Below, one piece after another: positions 47,831 through 59,600 of a stretch of 64,000 bases of DNA (position 1 is its first letter; every line of letters begins with the position of its first letter). Source of the DNA: Opisthorchis felineus (Eukaryota > Platyhelminthes > Trematoda > Opisthorchiida > Opisthorchiidae); the NCBI GenBank assembly GCA_004794785.1, contig SJOL01010112.1:1167283-1231282 (forward strand), given 5' to 3'. The position numbers and the translations under genes were made by a program. The notes beneath the pieces were generated by a model. It was not told where the DNA came from. It worked only from the letters and a program-made list of their open reading frames with translations, and made no database searches.

Positions 47831-49439
47831 ACTGCATTCTTTCGAGCCTGTTGGGTGGTGTTCGTGCGACTTTTTGGATTTTCTTCTCAGTTGTGAGTTC
47901 ACTCAAACACCTTGACTTGATCTTGCTCTTCCAAACTCAAAGCATGGTTGTGGCCAATTTTGACGAGGGAAAGCAAGAGGGGAACTCATCGCACCCCTCA
48001 TTGATTTATCGCTCAATGGTACATCGGGTCTATTGGCTGTTGCTTAGGGGGCAATTGATCTGTTCGCTGGGCTTAGTAATCGAATTGCATGCATGCGTAG
48101 ACGTCTCGCCAATACATCGGTTCACATGAACGACTGGTTGCATACCATTCGGTAACGTCAGGGCTCGATCATGAAGTTGCTTGAAGGGGCCATGCCTCAC
48201 AGTGGCGTTTTGTTTTCAAAACCATTCGTATCGCACCAGCGTTGAGTCGGTTCATCCACCCGGTGAACAGTTATCGCATCTCTTCATGACAGGACAAGAT
48301 ACCCCGACAGACGACTGCTCCCTCTAAATGACTGATTAGTCTTCCTATTGATTTGTGTCGCCCTTCTGTGCTAGCACGCGCACTGCAATGTGGAACAATC
48401 CCTTCAGGTGCGGTTTTGCTTCTGCTTTAAGACTATTGTGACTGCTGAGACGCAGCAGAGCATGCAGTGGAAAGAAATGCACAATGCAATCGCCAGTATC
48501 TAATTTTCACTGACGAACGTTACGAACCACTCATATGGTTGGTCTCGAAGGGACTGCATGCTACATTATTCCATACCTTTGCTGTTATCGATACCTTATA
48601 TGTAGGAAGCGACCTATCGGCATCAGCCGGACTATTTAATTGGTGCTACACAAATGGTGATGAATACTCAAAGTGATAGAAATTCAGATAAAAGGTCCCT
48701 TTCAAACACCTAATAATTTATTCAAACTGAGTTTTTAAGAACTGTACATGCTCAGCATGAGACAATGCGGGATCGAATCTGTAATTTTAGCTAACCATTA
48801 GGAGACATCGGAATGATTAAGTACCGAAATTCCGCGAATCTCACCACCAATAGGACAAGGCTGGTCCAGGCTTTCAGAATTGCTAACTGAATCGCATCCT
48901 TTGTTGTTTTCTGTACTTCGGTAGCGAAAACTCGAGAAGGGAACGAATTTCCGAAATTTGCCGGAATTGGACTGTAAGAAATCCTTGTTTTCGCCCAGTT
49001 TTGGTTTGTTGTCAGGACTGGGCTATACAAGTACGTCACTCGACTTAGAGGCACGACCCAACAATATTTGCTGGTCTGGATGTACAAATGTAGGCGCAGA
49101 CAGATATACATAGTTATATACACCTCAAAACACAACTACTGTCTGTATACCATTAAAACAGCGTTTAGAATACTAATTCTGGAATCTTCCCCACTGGCAG
49201 CGATGTGAATTGTAACGATTTACCTTGTCTGACCAATTGTGTTTTGACACATATATGTTTGTCGTCAGTACGGAGAGTCCTTCCAGGTTTTGTTTTTCAA
49301 CACATGCCTGAAAAAAGCAACTTATACGGGCACTTGCAAACCATATAAATGCTTTCCTCTCCCTACGTTCTGTTGGTGTGTCGATGCATTGGTGTGTGGT
49401 CCACAAACGACAATTTCCGTCCCTCTGGTTGACCATAGG

Positions 49440-49640
49440 CAACGTGTGGTGCGGATACCCTGGATTTACTGGCGAAGCGAAAAGGGTGCGCGCTGGACGC
49501 ACGACTGCACTCCGTCAAGCGTCGCATCACCCGTCGTGTAACGGCGGCGCAGTCGATGCGATTTTACTCTCAACGACATACTCAACAGCATATGTGAACA
49601 GGCGTGCGGACACACAACTCTGACTTTTTTTTCACTATCT
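49440..49640 (-). repeat. dispersed repeat, copy 1
   Basis: On the - strand it reads CGCCTGTTCACATATGC, GAGAGTAAAATCGCATCGAC and GGAGTGCAGTCGTGCGTC. The same blocks in the same order occur at 59,425-59,600. G+C-rich, no coding signal. Confidence 0.6.
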
Positions 49641-49844
49641 AGAAGGTTGTGCACCAAAGTAAAACTGACTGTTCCAGCTGTGCTCCACTGAATCACGTTC
49701 AAGAGTTAGTGCTGTTCCCAAACCATTGCAACAGACTGTAACAGACTATATTTCTTGTACGCTAAATTCTTCGCAATCGTTCTGAGCCAAGGTGAATAGG
49801 TGTTGGTAGCTGGAAGAGATTTGAGGATTTTTAATGGAGATTTC

Positions 49845-50010
49845 GTCCTGATAGGGAAACCAGTCCGTGCTCAAAAGCTCAGAAGAACTGTACAGCTGTT
49901 TCATCCCTACTGGTACTCAACAACAGCAAGCATTTCACACAACTACAGGGGGTATAGAACCCGCGACCTCAAAGCGAGTGGTTTGAACTACTCGGACCCA
50001 TTTTTTCATG
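49845..50010 (-). repeat. tRNA-derived SINE copy
   Basis: Contains AACCAGTCCGTGCTCAAAAG, then ACTGTACAGCTGTTTCATCC, then CCGCGACCTCAAAGCGAGTG (complement of the tRNA-like head). Confidence 0.75.
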
Positions 50011-50049
50011 CCTTTTCATATCCACCCGTTTTTTTGCGGATGGGATACT

Positions 50050-51700
50050 CGGAGCTAGCCAGGGGCAATTACAGATACTTGGGAGACCCGTTGCATTTTC
50101 TTCATGAATTACGGAAAAATTAATAGTGCTCAATAAAAGCACGAATGCTGTCGATCGTAATCAGCGATGGTGTCGAGGACTCAACTTACTGGTGTCTGGT
50201 ATCTAGATTTCAGTCATGCAAATCCATTTGGCGCATAGATCTTTTCAAAAATACCATCGGAAATAGTACAACGGACACTTCCTGAAGACGAGTATAGTCT
50301 TTTTGAATTGGCTAGCCTCGCTAGCTACCCTGAATGGTTTGTCAGACATAACATAACCAGAAAAAAACTCAATAGACAAAACTCAGCCTCAGGGATTTTT
50401 CGTCTGACTGGCATGGCATGAAGTCATTCGAAAGCGATACCGGGATGGGTTCATCTATCCATGAACGCACAACAAAGGTTCGGGTTGCCTGGTGGAACCA
50501 CCCGACTGTAGTCGGTATCGTGTTAAATCTAGCCCGTCTGATTTCAAAAGTTTAGATGTGCGATCACCGAAGAAATGCTATCGACCACCAATAAAATTTG
50601 CTGCAGGACTTGCACCGGCATGAAGGTACGAGTACCAAGAGAGTTCGGGCGTCGTCTTTGACCTGGTGTATGGTGAAAGAGCAGAGCAACATAATGACGA
50701 AAAGCATGCACTCTTCCACTTATTAACCTCAAACTATCAACATATTTCCATCATTATCTGATTACTGCTTATGAAATCACCACACAAAATAGCATCCAGC
50801 TCCTTTCGCTGCGTTGCACGATAGGTTTGCCTGTATCAGCTAAATCTACGAATGTGTGGGAGCAAACTTCTTTACCACAGAAGGCTTTCATTTATATGGA
50901 CTTTGCTCCAAATGAACCTTACATCAAGGTGGAATCTGGTAATGACGGACTTTTCATGAAACTGTTAGTCTCGGGGCATCACGGCGTGCTAAACCACCGG
51001 AATGCTTCCTTCCCTGGTTATGTTTTCAGCACACGCGAAATGACTGTATAATATAAACTCAACTAACGGTTTCTGCACTCCACGAAACGTGAAAAGTCCA
51101 CTTGAAGAGTCTCGATAAGGTTGAAGGGCTGGGATTTACTAAAACTTCTCTTCCTTAAATTAAGCACCAAGAAAATTGTGCAGTGAGAAAACGAATCAAA
51201 TGTGCTCCAATCAGACTCTACTAAACCGTGTTTCGCAACGAAATTATCTTATAAACTTATAGATGTGCTCAATGGGTGGGGCGAACTCAATGATATGGAA
51301 GTAAACAATGAAGCCTTCCGAATTGTTTTTGAGTCCGCCTAATCACGCTACAAGAAGCGTACCAAAAACCGATTAAATTACTCACACACACGCCATCATC
51401 CCCAATCTGAGTGTGCAGTTTTGCTTGGTAACGTCACAATATTATACCCGAAATGTGCGAAAGCAGATATACAGGAGCGAAATTTGTATGACACGTCGAT
51501 GCTTGCTCACAGAATTCCTTTTTGCCAGAAGCTCGGAGGTTCACAAATACCAAAAACATTTGCTCCACAGATAACAGTCACGTCGACCAAACGTGAACAT
51601 GTTCGGCAAGTCCGACGTGATAATTCGGGTTTATGGAACAGCCATGACACGCTCTGCACACATGTCAAACGTTCTCGTTTAAATCCTGACACTGTCTAAG
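50050..51700. other. nothing recognised
   Basis: Only short chance frames; no motif or repeat relationship found. Confidence 0.35.
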
Positions 51701-51734
51701 CTACGTATACTCGAGTTCACTGCCTTCAAATTTC

Positions 51735-51905
51735 GGTGCGGAATAACCAGAGTAATCGTACCAGGGCAGGAGGACGACTGTTTAAACGAGAGTGATGTGA
51801 GCGTGCATTCTGCAAGTCCCGCAAACACCCACACATAAATAGAATAATGACACCAGAGCAGAAGGAGGACCATTCAAACCAGAGTGCTATGGATACCGAT
51901 TGCAA
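51735..51905 (+). repeat. two tandem PGQEDD-type blocks (about 93-bp period)
   Basis: Two related segments encode RVIVPGQEDDCLNESDVSV and RIMTPEQKEDHSNQSAMD in the same frame. A third relative, RIIMPGREDDLTNDSG, is at 38,067-38,120, spanning the left edge of the 0.7-kb repeat. Probably remnants of a retroelement gag-like gene; this is inference. Confidence 0.45.
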
Positions 51906-52139
51906 GCTCTACCATGTCGTGATTATTTGATTGCCAGATTCATCCTTCAAAAAAAAACTCGAAGATGCAAGCTGACGACTTTGAATCGTAAAACGGAAAC
52001 CCCAAAGCTATATTTGGACTGGTTAGAGTGAGGAAATTTCCGATTGTGCAATCGAAAGCCTCTCTTCTACTTACGGTCTACTGAAACATTTCAACACATA
52101 AGGATGGTATGATACGTTTTTGAGAACAAAGTTCCCATC

Positions 52140-52245
52140 CACCACGACCATCACCATGATTATCATTATCATCATAATCGTAATCAGTGTGATCATCGCC
52201 AACGTCATCCTCCTCCTCATCATCATCATCATGATTGAAAGCAAT
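52140..52245. repeat. (ATC/GAT)n-rich triplet tract
   Basis: Imperfect ATC/GAT/TCC triplets. On the - strand it would encode a run of Asp and Glu (DDDDEEEDDVGDD), which is probably a composition effect. Confidence 0.85.
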
Positions 52246-52327
52246 ACACCAGTAATACATACTGGTGCTTAACTACCATAACAATGAAGAAAGATGGGAA
52301 GCGCCAGCAGTCGCGTGTTTTCGATTA

Positions 52328-52347
52328 CCCCCCCCCCTTCCCCCCGC
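52328..52347. repeat. poly-C tract
   Basis: Two C runs separated by TT. They sit inside the 171-codon - strand frame 52,273-52,788, the longest ORF of the window, which shows no recognisable domain and is probably chance. Confidence 0.8.
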
Positions 52348-53319
52348 TTCACTGTACGCAGCGAATAAGCCAACCTGGCTGATGGCATCGCGCGACGGCC
52401 GATGAGGCATGCATATGCCTTTGTCTGCAAAGTTCATTGTTGCAATGAGCTGAAATACTGTCACGACGCCCGACGGAAGGGTGAGTAGGATCCTCAACCA
52501 AAGCCTTTGGCTCAAAAACCTGACGCAAGTGGTTGGCTTGGTAGGGAACAAATTGACACACTCTTTCCAACGCCCAACTTGGAGGGCCAGTGGACTGTTT
52601 GTCAGACATCCATCCGTTGGACAACCTGGTACGGCAGATTTTGTGAGCGTTGCACTGAATTCCTGCAGTTCAGCTGAATGGGTTACTGAGGTACTTAAAC
52701 CGTCACAACACGATAGGTTACAGTCTCTTTGCAACGGCTCCCAGCGGTAGCTATTTGACGGGATCAAGACGTGGGGAGGCTCGTACAATTGATTGGCGGT
52801 ACTAATGATATACTAAATTGTAAATAAAAGCAGTGTAACTTAAATTGCTCAATGGGTTTTTGTTGGTCAAGACCAAAGTGGAGATGAGCGGTGGTCAGTC
52901 GCTTTTTACAGATGAAGTAGTAATCTCAAATTTCTAAGTTATCCAGACCGATACAAAGCGCCAAGTAGTACACATTCTGTCGGCACTCGAGGATTAGTAA
53001 CGCATGCCAGCTTTTCAGCAAAACTCTGGAGAATATTTTTGTCTTATCCTGGTTTCAGTTTTTTATCCTTATGAGGCATTCCTGGAAGACATGTATTTAC
53101 AAACAACTAAAAGCAATTTGGTGTGCAACTGAGCATGTGTCGGTAATTATCTTTACCTTATTTTGCGAACTATTACCAGGAGTTTGTGCAGAAAGCCAAA
53201 CTGCGTTTTCCCGAGGTCACCCATTTGGATGACTCGGAACAGCCGCGTGAATGCTCCGCGAAGCCAACCACTTTTCGCCTGACGTCAAACACGCAACCTT
53301 TCACTGTTGGAATCGCTCT

Positions 53320-53895
53320 GCGGTGCAAACCTTTCTCAGCACGTCATAAGAATCTCTCTCAGAGGACTCCAATTACTACAATTTTTTGGCTGAATCTGAA
53401 ATCTGTCAAACTACTTCAGAATTATTCAGTTATGCATCACCGTCAAACTAGGTAAACACAAGACATTGCTCGGTGGAAAATCGGGTTCTCCAAAACACCC
53501 AACATCTGCTTCCCACTCTAGTCAGTATACACTGCAACACACAAATAATATTAAAGCCAGTTATTCATGATAAATCTAGTCTTACCAGGAGCTCCCTCAA
53601 GGCCTCAAAGTTTACGGGTGCACCGGTTGGTCTCCATAATGAATCTCGACGAGTCAAATAACTGGGTGGAACCGAAAACTTGTCGTACCCCCATTCACAC
53701 TATCCACCGATTTCACTGAAACTGGTGACATAAACTACCAATGGGCTTGACTTTTGTTCGCGGTCATTGTGCTTGTCCCAGAGAACCAGAGATTCAAAGG
53801 CGAAAATCCGAGCCGTAAACTGAACCTCGTCATTCGACAAGAAAACGCAGGACAGTGTTACCATCTGAGTATTGTTCAAATTCTTCCCCATGCAT
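53320..53895 (-). repeat. LTR-like repeat, copy 2, at the 3' side of the gypsy element
   Basis: Second copy of the 47.4-kb repeat, on the same strand as the gypsy remnant and about 300 bp downstream of its integrase end, where a 3' LTR would be. It has an extra block of about 100 bp (near 53,590-53,710) absent from copy 1. The matching 5' LTR was not found above 57.5 kb. Confidence 0.5.
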
Positions 53896-54179
53896 TCCTT
53901 CTAACTAATATACACAGTAATTCATTTGACGAACAGAGTTGGTGTTTCACACTGGCAACCCACTGTATACTCAGCTGTTGGTACACTAGATGTGGCAGGG
54001 CGAAACATACCCCAACTCTAAACACATGCACTATGTGTATATAGTTAGCAGGACTTTATTGAGGGTTGTCATATTCTACGATTTGGTGTACTCATCAGTA
54101 TTTCCTTAACAGTTTTCTGAGTCAAAAATTTTCCCCTGTTAAGGAAAACGGCTAGTCGGCAGATGAGACTTTGTTCAAT

Positions 54180-55128
54180 CAAAATCCAAGCAGTCTCAAT
54201 TTACATGGTTGAAAACGTTTTTGTGAGTGCATTTGGTTCCCCATTCTAACAACTCCGTCCGTTTCTACATCATATGCACGAAACCCGTGTGTCGCACGTG
54301 GATGCCTTTAATCCATTTGTTAGGTTGTCGCAACACACATCCTTCCCGGGATGTAGTTCTGGCAAGGCTTTCGCTTAACGTTCTGGAAATATTTCTGATA
54401 CCTTTCCCGTTTGCCTATCTTCTCCACAATCTCTTCTCGTTTGAAGGACTGAGAGTAAACAAGCTCGCACTAATTGGTAACGAATTCTCGTTCGGCCGGT
54501 CTGTGTCCAGCTGACGGCATTGGTGTTCTCCGCTGTTCGAATAACATGAAGTATGGTCCCTCTCTTATGTTTTGAGTTTCTGTTATATTAGCATTAGATG
54601 CTTCTATCTCTGACTTTTTTCCCCACGGGACTCGTTCTAGTAAGTGAGAACCTTCAGTTCGATGCTGAAGACACCATTTTTCCGGGAAGGTTCAAAACTC
54701 CCTGCTTACCGATTGGAGCCCATTATCCATAAACAAAATGTCTGGAAGCCTATATCGTGCAAAATGATATCTTAAACGGTTTTTTAATGGTGTGCCATCA
54801 TACTGGCCAGCTGACCTATCTCAAAAAACTTCTATAGCAGCCAACTCTTCCAAGGTAGTGTTTATGGCTGCCTTTGGGGAGGTCAGCTGGCACTAATTGC
54901 CATGGGCGACTCAGAAGTTATCGTAGCAACACTTGCACTTTCCTTCGTTTCGTTTCGGTGGCTCGACAGACAGTGTACCTTTAGACATGATTCCTTATAT
55001 GGCTTGTCATTCTTGGGCCAGAAATAGAGTTCGCAGGCACTCTGGACGCCACAGTCGACTGCATTATGCGACAACTGAACACTGTGTACATTCCTTTCGG
55101 GGACCACTAAATAAGCACAGTCGGTCAC
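54180..55128 (-). pseudogene. integrase remnant (Ty3/gypsy)
   Basis: Zinc-binding part: CELYFWPKNDKPYKESC, then HCLSSHRNETKES, with one Cys of the HHCC set lost. Core: RLPDILFMDNG, with the second catalytic Asp at 54,725-54,727, then SVSREF, then a degenerate GKKSEI where the catalytic Glu segment lies. C-terminal part: LPELHPGKDV and YDVETDGVV. Stops and frameshifts are present. Confidence 0.82.
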
Positions 55129-55239
55129 GTTTGAATATCAGTCTAGGATCAATGGCGATTAAGTGCCGGTTCTTGAAAATACTCTTAGTTTTACTGGGCG
55201 CTCATCTTTCATGCCTGGCGAGCTTCTGTGAATCTCATT

Positions 55240-55400
55240 GCTTAGTCACGTGAGCGTTGAATTTTCTTCTGCAGCCTCTGTGAGCTTTTCCAATTTCTCG
55301 TCAGGGATGGAGGTTGCATCAACAAAGCTAACTAGCTTAAGCTCTTGACTCCGACTGTCTCCTGGCTCGTAACCTCTAGAAAGCATATCAGCTTTAGAAA
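55240..55400 (-). pseudogene. RNase H end and linker remnant (ADMLSR motif)
   Basis: KADMLSRGYEPGDS is the ADxLSR motif that ends the RNase H domain in gypsy elements, at 55,375-55,392. It is followed by an acidic linker (PDEKLEKLTEAAEENS) typical of K02A2.6-like elements. A stop follows. Confidence 0.75.
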
Positions 55401-55843
55401 GTTAGCTTCGTTGTTGGTGTTCTCAGTAAGCTTGTATTCCTATGATCATCCTTTGCAAAGGTGATTTTGACACCTTACTTAAAAGTTTTCTGATGATGGT
55501 ACATAATCACCACCGTCTCTCTACCCATGCCGGTATTTCTTCCCCTGAACCGCGCCTATTTCCTTTCAGTTCTCTATGGTCTGTTGAGCCGTCTTCCTAA
55601 AGCAACACTGTTTTTGGACATGAATGGCTACTGTGGCACTGAGTGAGTAGTTACTGATTTGGACAGTAGTAGGTTAAAAACAGGTGTTTCAGTAACGGCT
55701 TGTTTTTCCTCCTTGAATATCATTCACTGTTGTCCACCCCATTTCCACAGCACACTCTTGTGTTTCAGGAAGCGTCAGATCAGCTGCATCAAACCTAAAG
55801 ACCGCTCCGATGCCATTTGGAATAAGAATATTCTGAACTGCCA

Positions 55844-56332
55844 TCAATTTATCCGGATCTGCGTGCAAGCCAGTTGGAGTGAGCAGATGCCATGAAAAGT
55901 AACAGACTCAGTCCGATATTTCACTTGATCTGGAGGTGAGGGAATACCTTGCTGGACGCAACGATCGGTAAAGCAGTCTAAGGCGGCGGCGTGTTCTTCA
56001 GGCATTCGCCCGTACTCTGTCAGCAACATAGAACGCTCCTTGAAGTTCAGCTAAAGCTTAAATCAACATCTTGCTAGATATCTACAACTGAATGGGAGAG
56101 GTAGCTACCAATATCGACCGAAAGCAGTGTAGAACGTAGTGAAGTAGCATGATTGGTCATTGAGTTTCCGCTGCCAGAGAGCGAAGGATAAATCAAGCTT
56201 TGTAAATGGCGTGACGCGACATAAGTTTGGGATCATGTCATCTAGCGTAGGAAATCCATAATGCTCGTGACACGCCACAGAATTCAAGGCCTTATGATCG
56301 AAGCCAGGTCGAAGTTTGGCTGATTTCTTCAT
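55844..56332 (-). pseudogene. reverse transcriptase remnant (Ty3/gypsy)
   Basis: The first half reads KLRPGFDHKALNSVACHEHY and then FTKLDLSFALWQRKL, the fingers and palm motif with the first catalytic Asp (KLDLS). The second half (56,029-55,844) reads EEHAAALDCFTDRC, then SVTFHG, the segment after the YxDD box. Between the halves the YxDD box itself is not recognisable, and stops occur, so the enzyme is dead. Confidence 0.85.
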
Positions 56333-56427
56333 GACTACCGCTAACTGACTGACCTAATCTGTCGGCTTATTAACTGGCTCTATGATACTCAATTTTGTCA
56401 GGCGATGTAACCCGATACGCAGCGCTA

Positions 56428-56790
56428 CTAGAACCCCCTTACTGATAATGCTACGTGCAGCGGACAGGCTGACTTCTGGTAGAGGCTATAGTTAATCGGG
56501 AAAAAAGGGGACGTGTTTCTAAAAACTATTGCCCTGGGGCAAACAAAGTTACCATAAGCAATATTAATGAACTTCACCACCTCGATCGTTGAAAAACCAA
56601 GAATTGGCGTCAGGTCTTGCTTGGTCACCAAAATTCTAGGTTGTCAATCCTTGGAATTTTGCATATTCAGACGTCTTTTAGAGGGCATTGTAATGCATAC
56701 CGTCTCAAACTTGTAAGTTCGAGTTCACAGGCGATAACAACAAGTCTCGGTCAAGGATAATTTTTAAAGAGGCACCTGAGTCTACCTGAA
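56428..56790 (-). pseudogene. retroviral-type aspartic protease remnant
   Basis: The catalytic triplet region reads QVDSGASLKIIL, with D-S-G-A at 56,771-56,782. Downstream the frame at 56,631 reads VTKQDLTPILGFST, matching the ILG end of such proteases. The two parts are in different frames. Confidence 0.75.
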
Positions 56791-56869
56791 ATTGACATTG
56801 CTGGTCTTCAGCAAGTAGGTTAACACAGATTCCGTCAGCCGAGTGCCTTTCACTCCGCTAGTATCACAT

Positions 56870-57544
56870 TCAGCTGACGCAGCCTCGATCATCTTAATGA
56901 CACCTGGTCGGCACGTGCGTACAGAGTGATTTCGATTACTGCATTTGGAGAATTTTGACTCTCATGCCGAACATCTTTGTTTTATTTCCGGATATAAAGC
57001 CCCACAAAAACCGTAAACTGATGAATTCTTCATGGTGATTGTGTTTTGGTTCAGAATTGAGGAACCGAAGATGACTGTCAGCAGCAGCTTCACTGGTGAC
57101 GTCATTTGAGAAGGCTTTTGAGATCTCTTCTTCACGAACGCCCAAAATGATATGGTCACGAATTTGGCCTTCTTTCATACAGTTGCAAACATTTCGGGAT
57201 TTATTCTGCGTGTACGAATCAGCAATCACCTGTTGCTACTGGTCTCGGCAAAAAAGCTGAAGTCGTTCAGATGCTTCAACCCTCCGGCTGAGTACAACTT
57301 GCTGAATACGAAGTTCTTAAGTATATTGTGTACAGGGAAATCGCGAAATTATGAAGAAATAGTCAGGCGGAATGTCAAATTAGGCGACTTAATTACGCGC
57401 TTGCAGCAAATTTCTGCATCAGAATTTACGGTAACCTTCAGTTTCTGTGACGCCGCCCGGGACACGTCATACTTGACACAGATATGCCTCTTGTTGTGCG
57501 TGGCAAATCGTAACCTCCAGACAGAGGTTGGGAGGACCATATAA
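56870..57544 (-). pseudogene. gag remnant with zinc knuckles (Ty3/gypsy)
   Basis: A capsid-like segment reads CMKEGQIRDHIILGVREEEI, close to the gag pattern ending in RDRIVxGI. It is followed by a first knuckle (FCGALYPEIKQRCSA) and a second at 56,911-56,952 (KCSNRNHSVRTC) whose first Cys is replaced by Phe. Gag binds and packages the RNA. Several frame changes are needed, so it is a pseudogene. Confidence 0.75.
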
Positions 57545-58560
57545 CAACTGCGCCAAGCCTCGTAACACTAGTCGGACGGTGTTGATTGGCCAATTGAGTC
57601 AGAAATGGAATCGTAAAGTTCCAATTGTAATGAAATACTGTTTCTGTCGCACTGAAATCTCAGTTAACTAACCATTTCTTTACTTGCAAACGGACGAAGT
57701 AAGTGAGCAAAACAAGTAACTTCTATTTCGGAACTTTAAGCTGCCCGTTTCTCAAATTCAGCTACACAGAGAGAACCCAGGCTCATACCATTGGCGGAAA
57801 CTTGATTTTTCCCTCTATATATTCAGTCGTTTTATGCAGAGCCTAAACATAAATCAGTTACCAACAGACCCAACTTTCCGTTGGTCTAGAACGACCTCGT
57901 CTCGGCTCAGTGCGTGTGTACTTTTACAAATCACAGTATAGCACCCAGAATGATGTTCCACCAAAGATCTTTTGCAAATTCACGGCTCCTAAGAAGACAT
58001 GAGAGAATGATTATTTTCGAAAATTCCTTTGGCTTCCTGAAACCCTCGTCAACGGAGACTTGGTGCATTTTATCATACCATGGACGAGGAACCAGTTTCA
58101 TGGATCAGACACCGACAGTGTACGATAGGGTATTCCCGGTGATAAACCCATTCAATAGTGAGGACCTATACTCTGCAAGTGGGAACGTAGAGTCAGCTGA
58201 TTCAGAAGGAAGCGACGGCAAATCAACCTGCTCAACCATGTCGCTGATGACCAAGTTCCTTCGGGTCATCGGAATATTGAATTACCCCATCATTCACTTT
58301 CGTTCTTCTAAAAACCTCACTGACGAACGTGGCTGATATTGTGCCCAAGCTCCTTTAATCCACTGCAACAGCTATAGTCCGGAATCATATAAAAGAGTTT
58401 GGATACCACCAATCGACACAAATAAATCTTCATGAATGTGTGACCTATCAGGTCTCACTGAACCCTGCAATCTACCACCTTTGAGGAGAACTTTATTGAG
58501 CTTGAGTATACCGATAGATTACACCGGCCTTCTGGTAAAAACAGTGGATGATTATTCGTA
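57545..58560. other. region 5' of the gypsy element, nothing recognised
   Basis: The 5' LTR of the - strand element should be here but I could not match it to the 53.3-kb repeat. A 140-codon + strand frame (57,914-58,336) shows no domain I know. Confidence 0.35.
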
Positions 58561-58569
58561 ATACAGCAC

Positions 58570-59101
58570 TCAAAAGGTTGCTGAAAATTCTTCGACAGCC
58601 CACAACCCGTTTCGCCCTTCTTGGGGCTTATCAGGTAGGCGCAGTCCCCGAGTTTCCGTCAACCTTATGTTCTACTTGAACCCAAATTGGACTGTTTTCA
58701 AGAAATACACTCATTTGCAAACAAATTTGGTTTTGCGAGAGACTCACCTGGAACCCAACTGAATCTCTCGTTTGTGATGTTTCCAGGCAACTGAATGTGC
58801 TGCACCAGGCCGCCTCGTGTTTCAGTTGCTACGATATTCGAGATATCGCCTACCTGAGATGAGCTCCAAAAAAGGCGAAACCGGTCGTGGGCTGTCGAAG
58901 CATTTTCAGCAACCTTATGAGTAGTACATTACGTATATACATGTATCACGATATCTCGAATATCGTAGCAACTGAAACATGAGGCGGCCTGGTGCAGCAC
59001 ATTCGGTTGCCTGGAAGCATCACAAACGAGAGATTCAGCTGGATTCCAGGTGAGTCTCTCGCAAAACCAAATTTGTTTGCAAATGAGTGTATTTCGCCAA
59101 G
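58570..59101. repeat. head-to-head inverted repeat family, copy 2
   Basis: The left arm (58,570-58,860) is the complement of the right arm (58,866-59,101). Both carry ATGAGGCGGCCTGGTGCAGC-like, CACAAACGAGAGATTCAG-like and CTCGCAAAACCAAATTTG blocks, plus a GGGCTGTCGAAG motif. It matches the 35.2-kb copy in order and orientation of sub-blocks. Confidence 0.85.
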
Positions 59102-59424
59102 TGGATGATTATACTTCCCGATCTTGAAGTTGATTGATGCGGATGGTTGATAATAAGCGATAGGAATTCGGTCGTATTCGAATTGATTCAAGCTTTGGTG
59201 AATTCATCTCACTCTGGGAGAAGTGTCTGCTTGAAATAAATTGTCACTATTCCTAGCTGCTTTGTGTGGTGACTTGACAGTAAAATGAATAGGGAACAGC
59301 TCCGACTCTTAAGGAACAGCCGCACAAATCAAATTCATCTGCGCTGCACGTTTGAAATAATCCCATTCCACGTGCACACGCTTCTCGCATTTGAAAAAAA
59401 TATCAAGCACGCTTTGTGCCCAAA

Positions 59425-59600
59425 CACCTGTTCACATACGCCGTCGAGTGGGGTGAAAGTAAAATCGCGTCGCTTGCGCCACTGTTGGTTCTACTCACAT
59501 GATAGTTGACACACCACACTTGATAGAGAGTGCAGTCGTGCTTCTAGGGTGCGCTTTTTGCATGTGTCCGGGGTAGTCCGGCCACACATCCACATTAGGA
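59425..59600 (+). repeat. dispersed repeat, copy 2
   Basis: Reads CACCTGTTCACATACGC, GAAAGTAAAATCGCGTCGC and AGAGTGCAGTCGTGCTTC, matching the 49.4-kb copy with insertions between blocks. Confidence 0.6.

Larger units (their letters stand above)
54180..57544 (-). mobile_element. decayed Ty3/gypsy retrotransposon (K02A2.6-like)
   Basis: On the - strand all expected domains occur in order: gag with zinc knuckles (57.5-56.9 kb), aspartic protease (56.8-56.4), reverse transcriptase (56.3-55.8), RNase H end (55.4) and integrase (55.1-54.2). Stops and frameshifts break the reading many times. A candidate 3' LTR follows at 53.3-53.9 kb. The similarity is to the K02A2.6 type common in invertebrates, judged by motif memory. 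Confidence 0.85.

Noticed and set aside
52273..52788. 171-codon - strand ORF, longest in the window
   Set aside because: No domain, contains the poly-C tract, and overlaps an open frame on the other strand; likely chance in G+C-rich DNA.
58946..59191. Frames in the inverted repeat family with a shared CTRPPH motif
   Set aside because: They are translations of a repeat whose arms also occur on the opposite strand; conservation is explained by the DNA repeat, not by coding.
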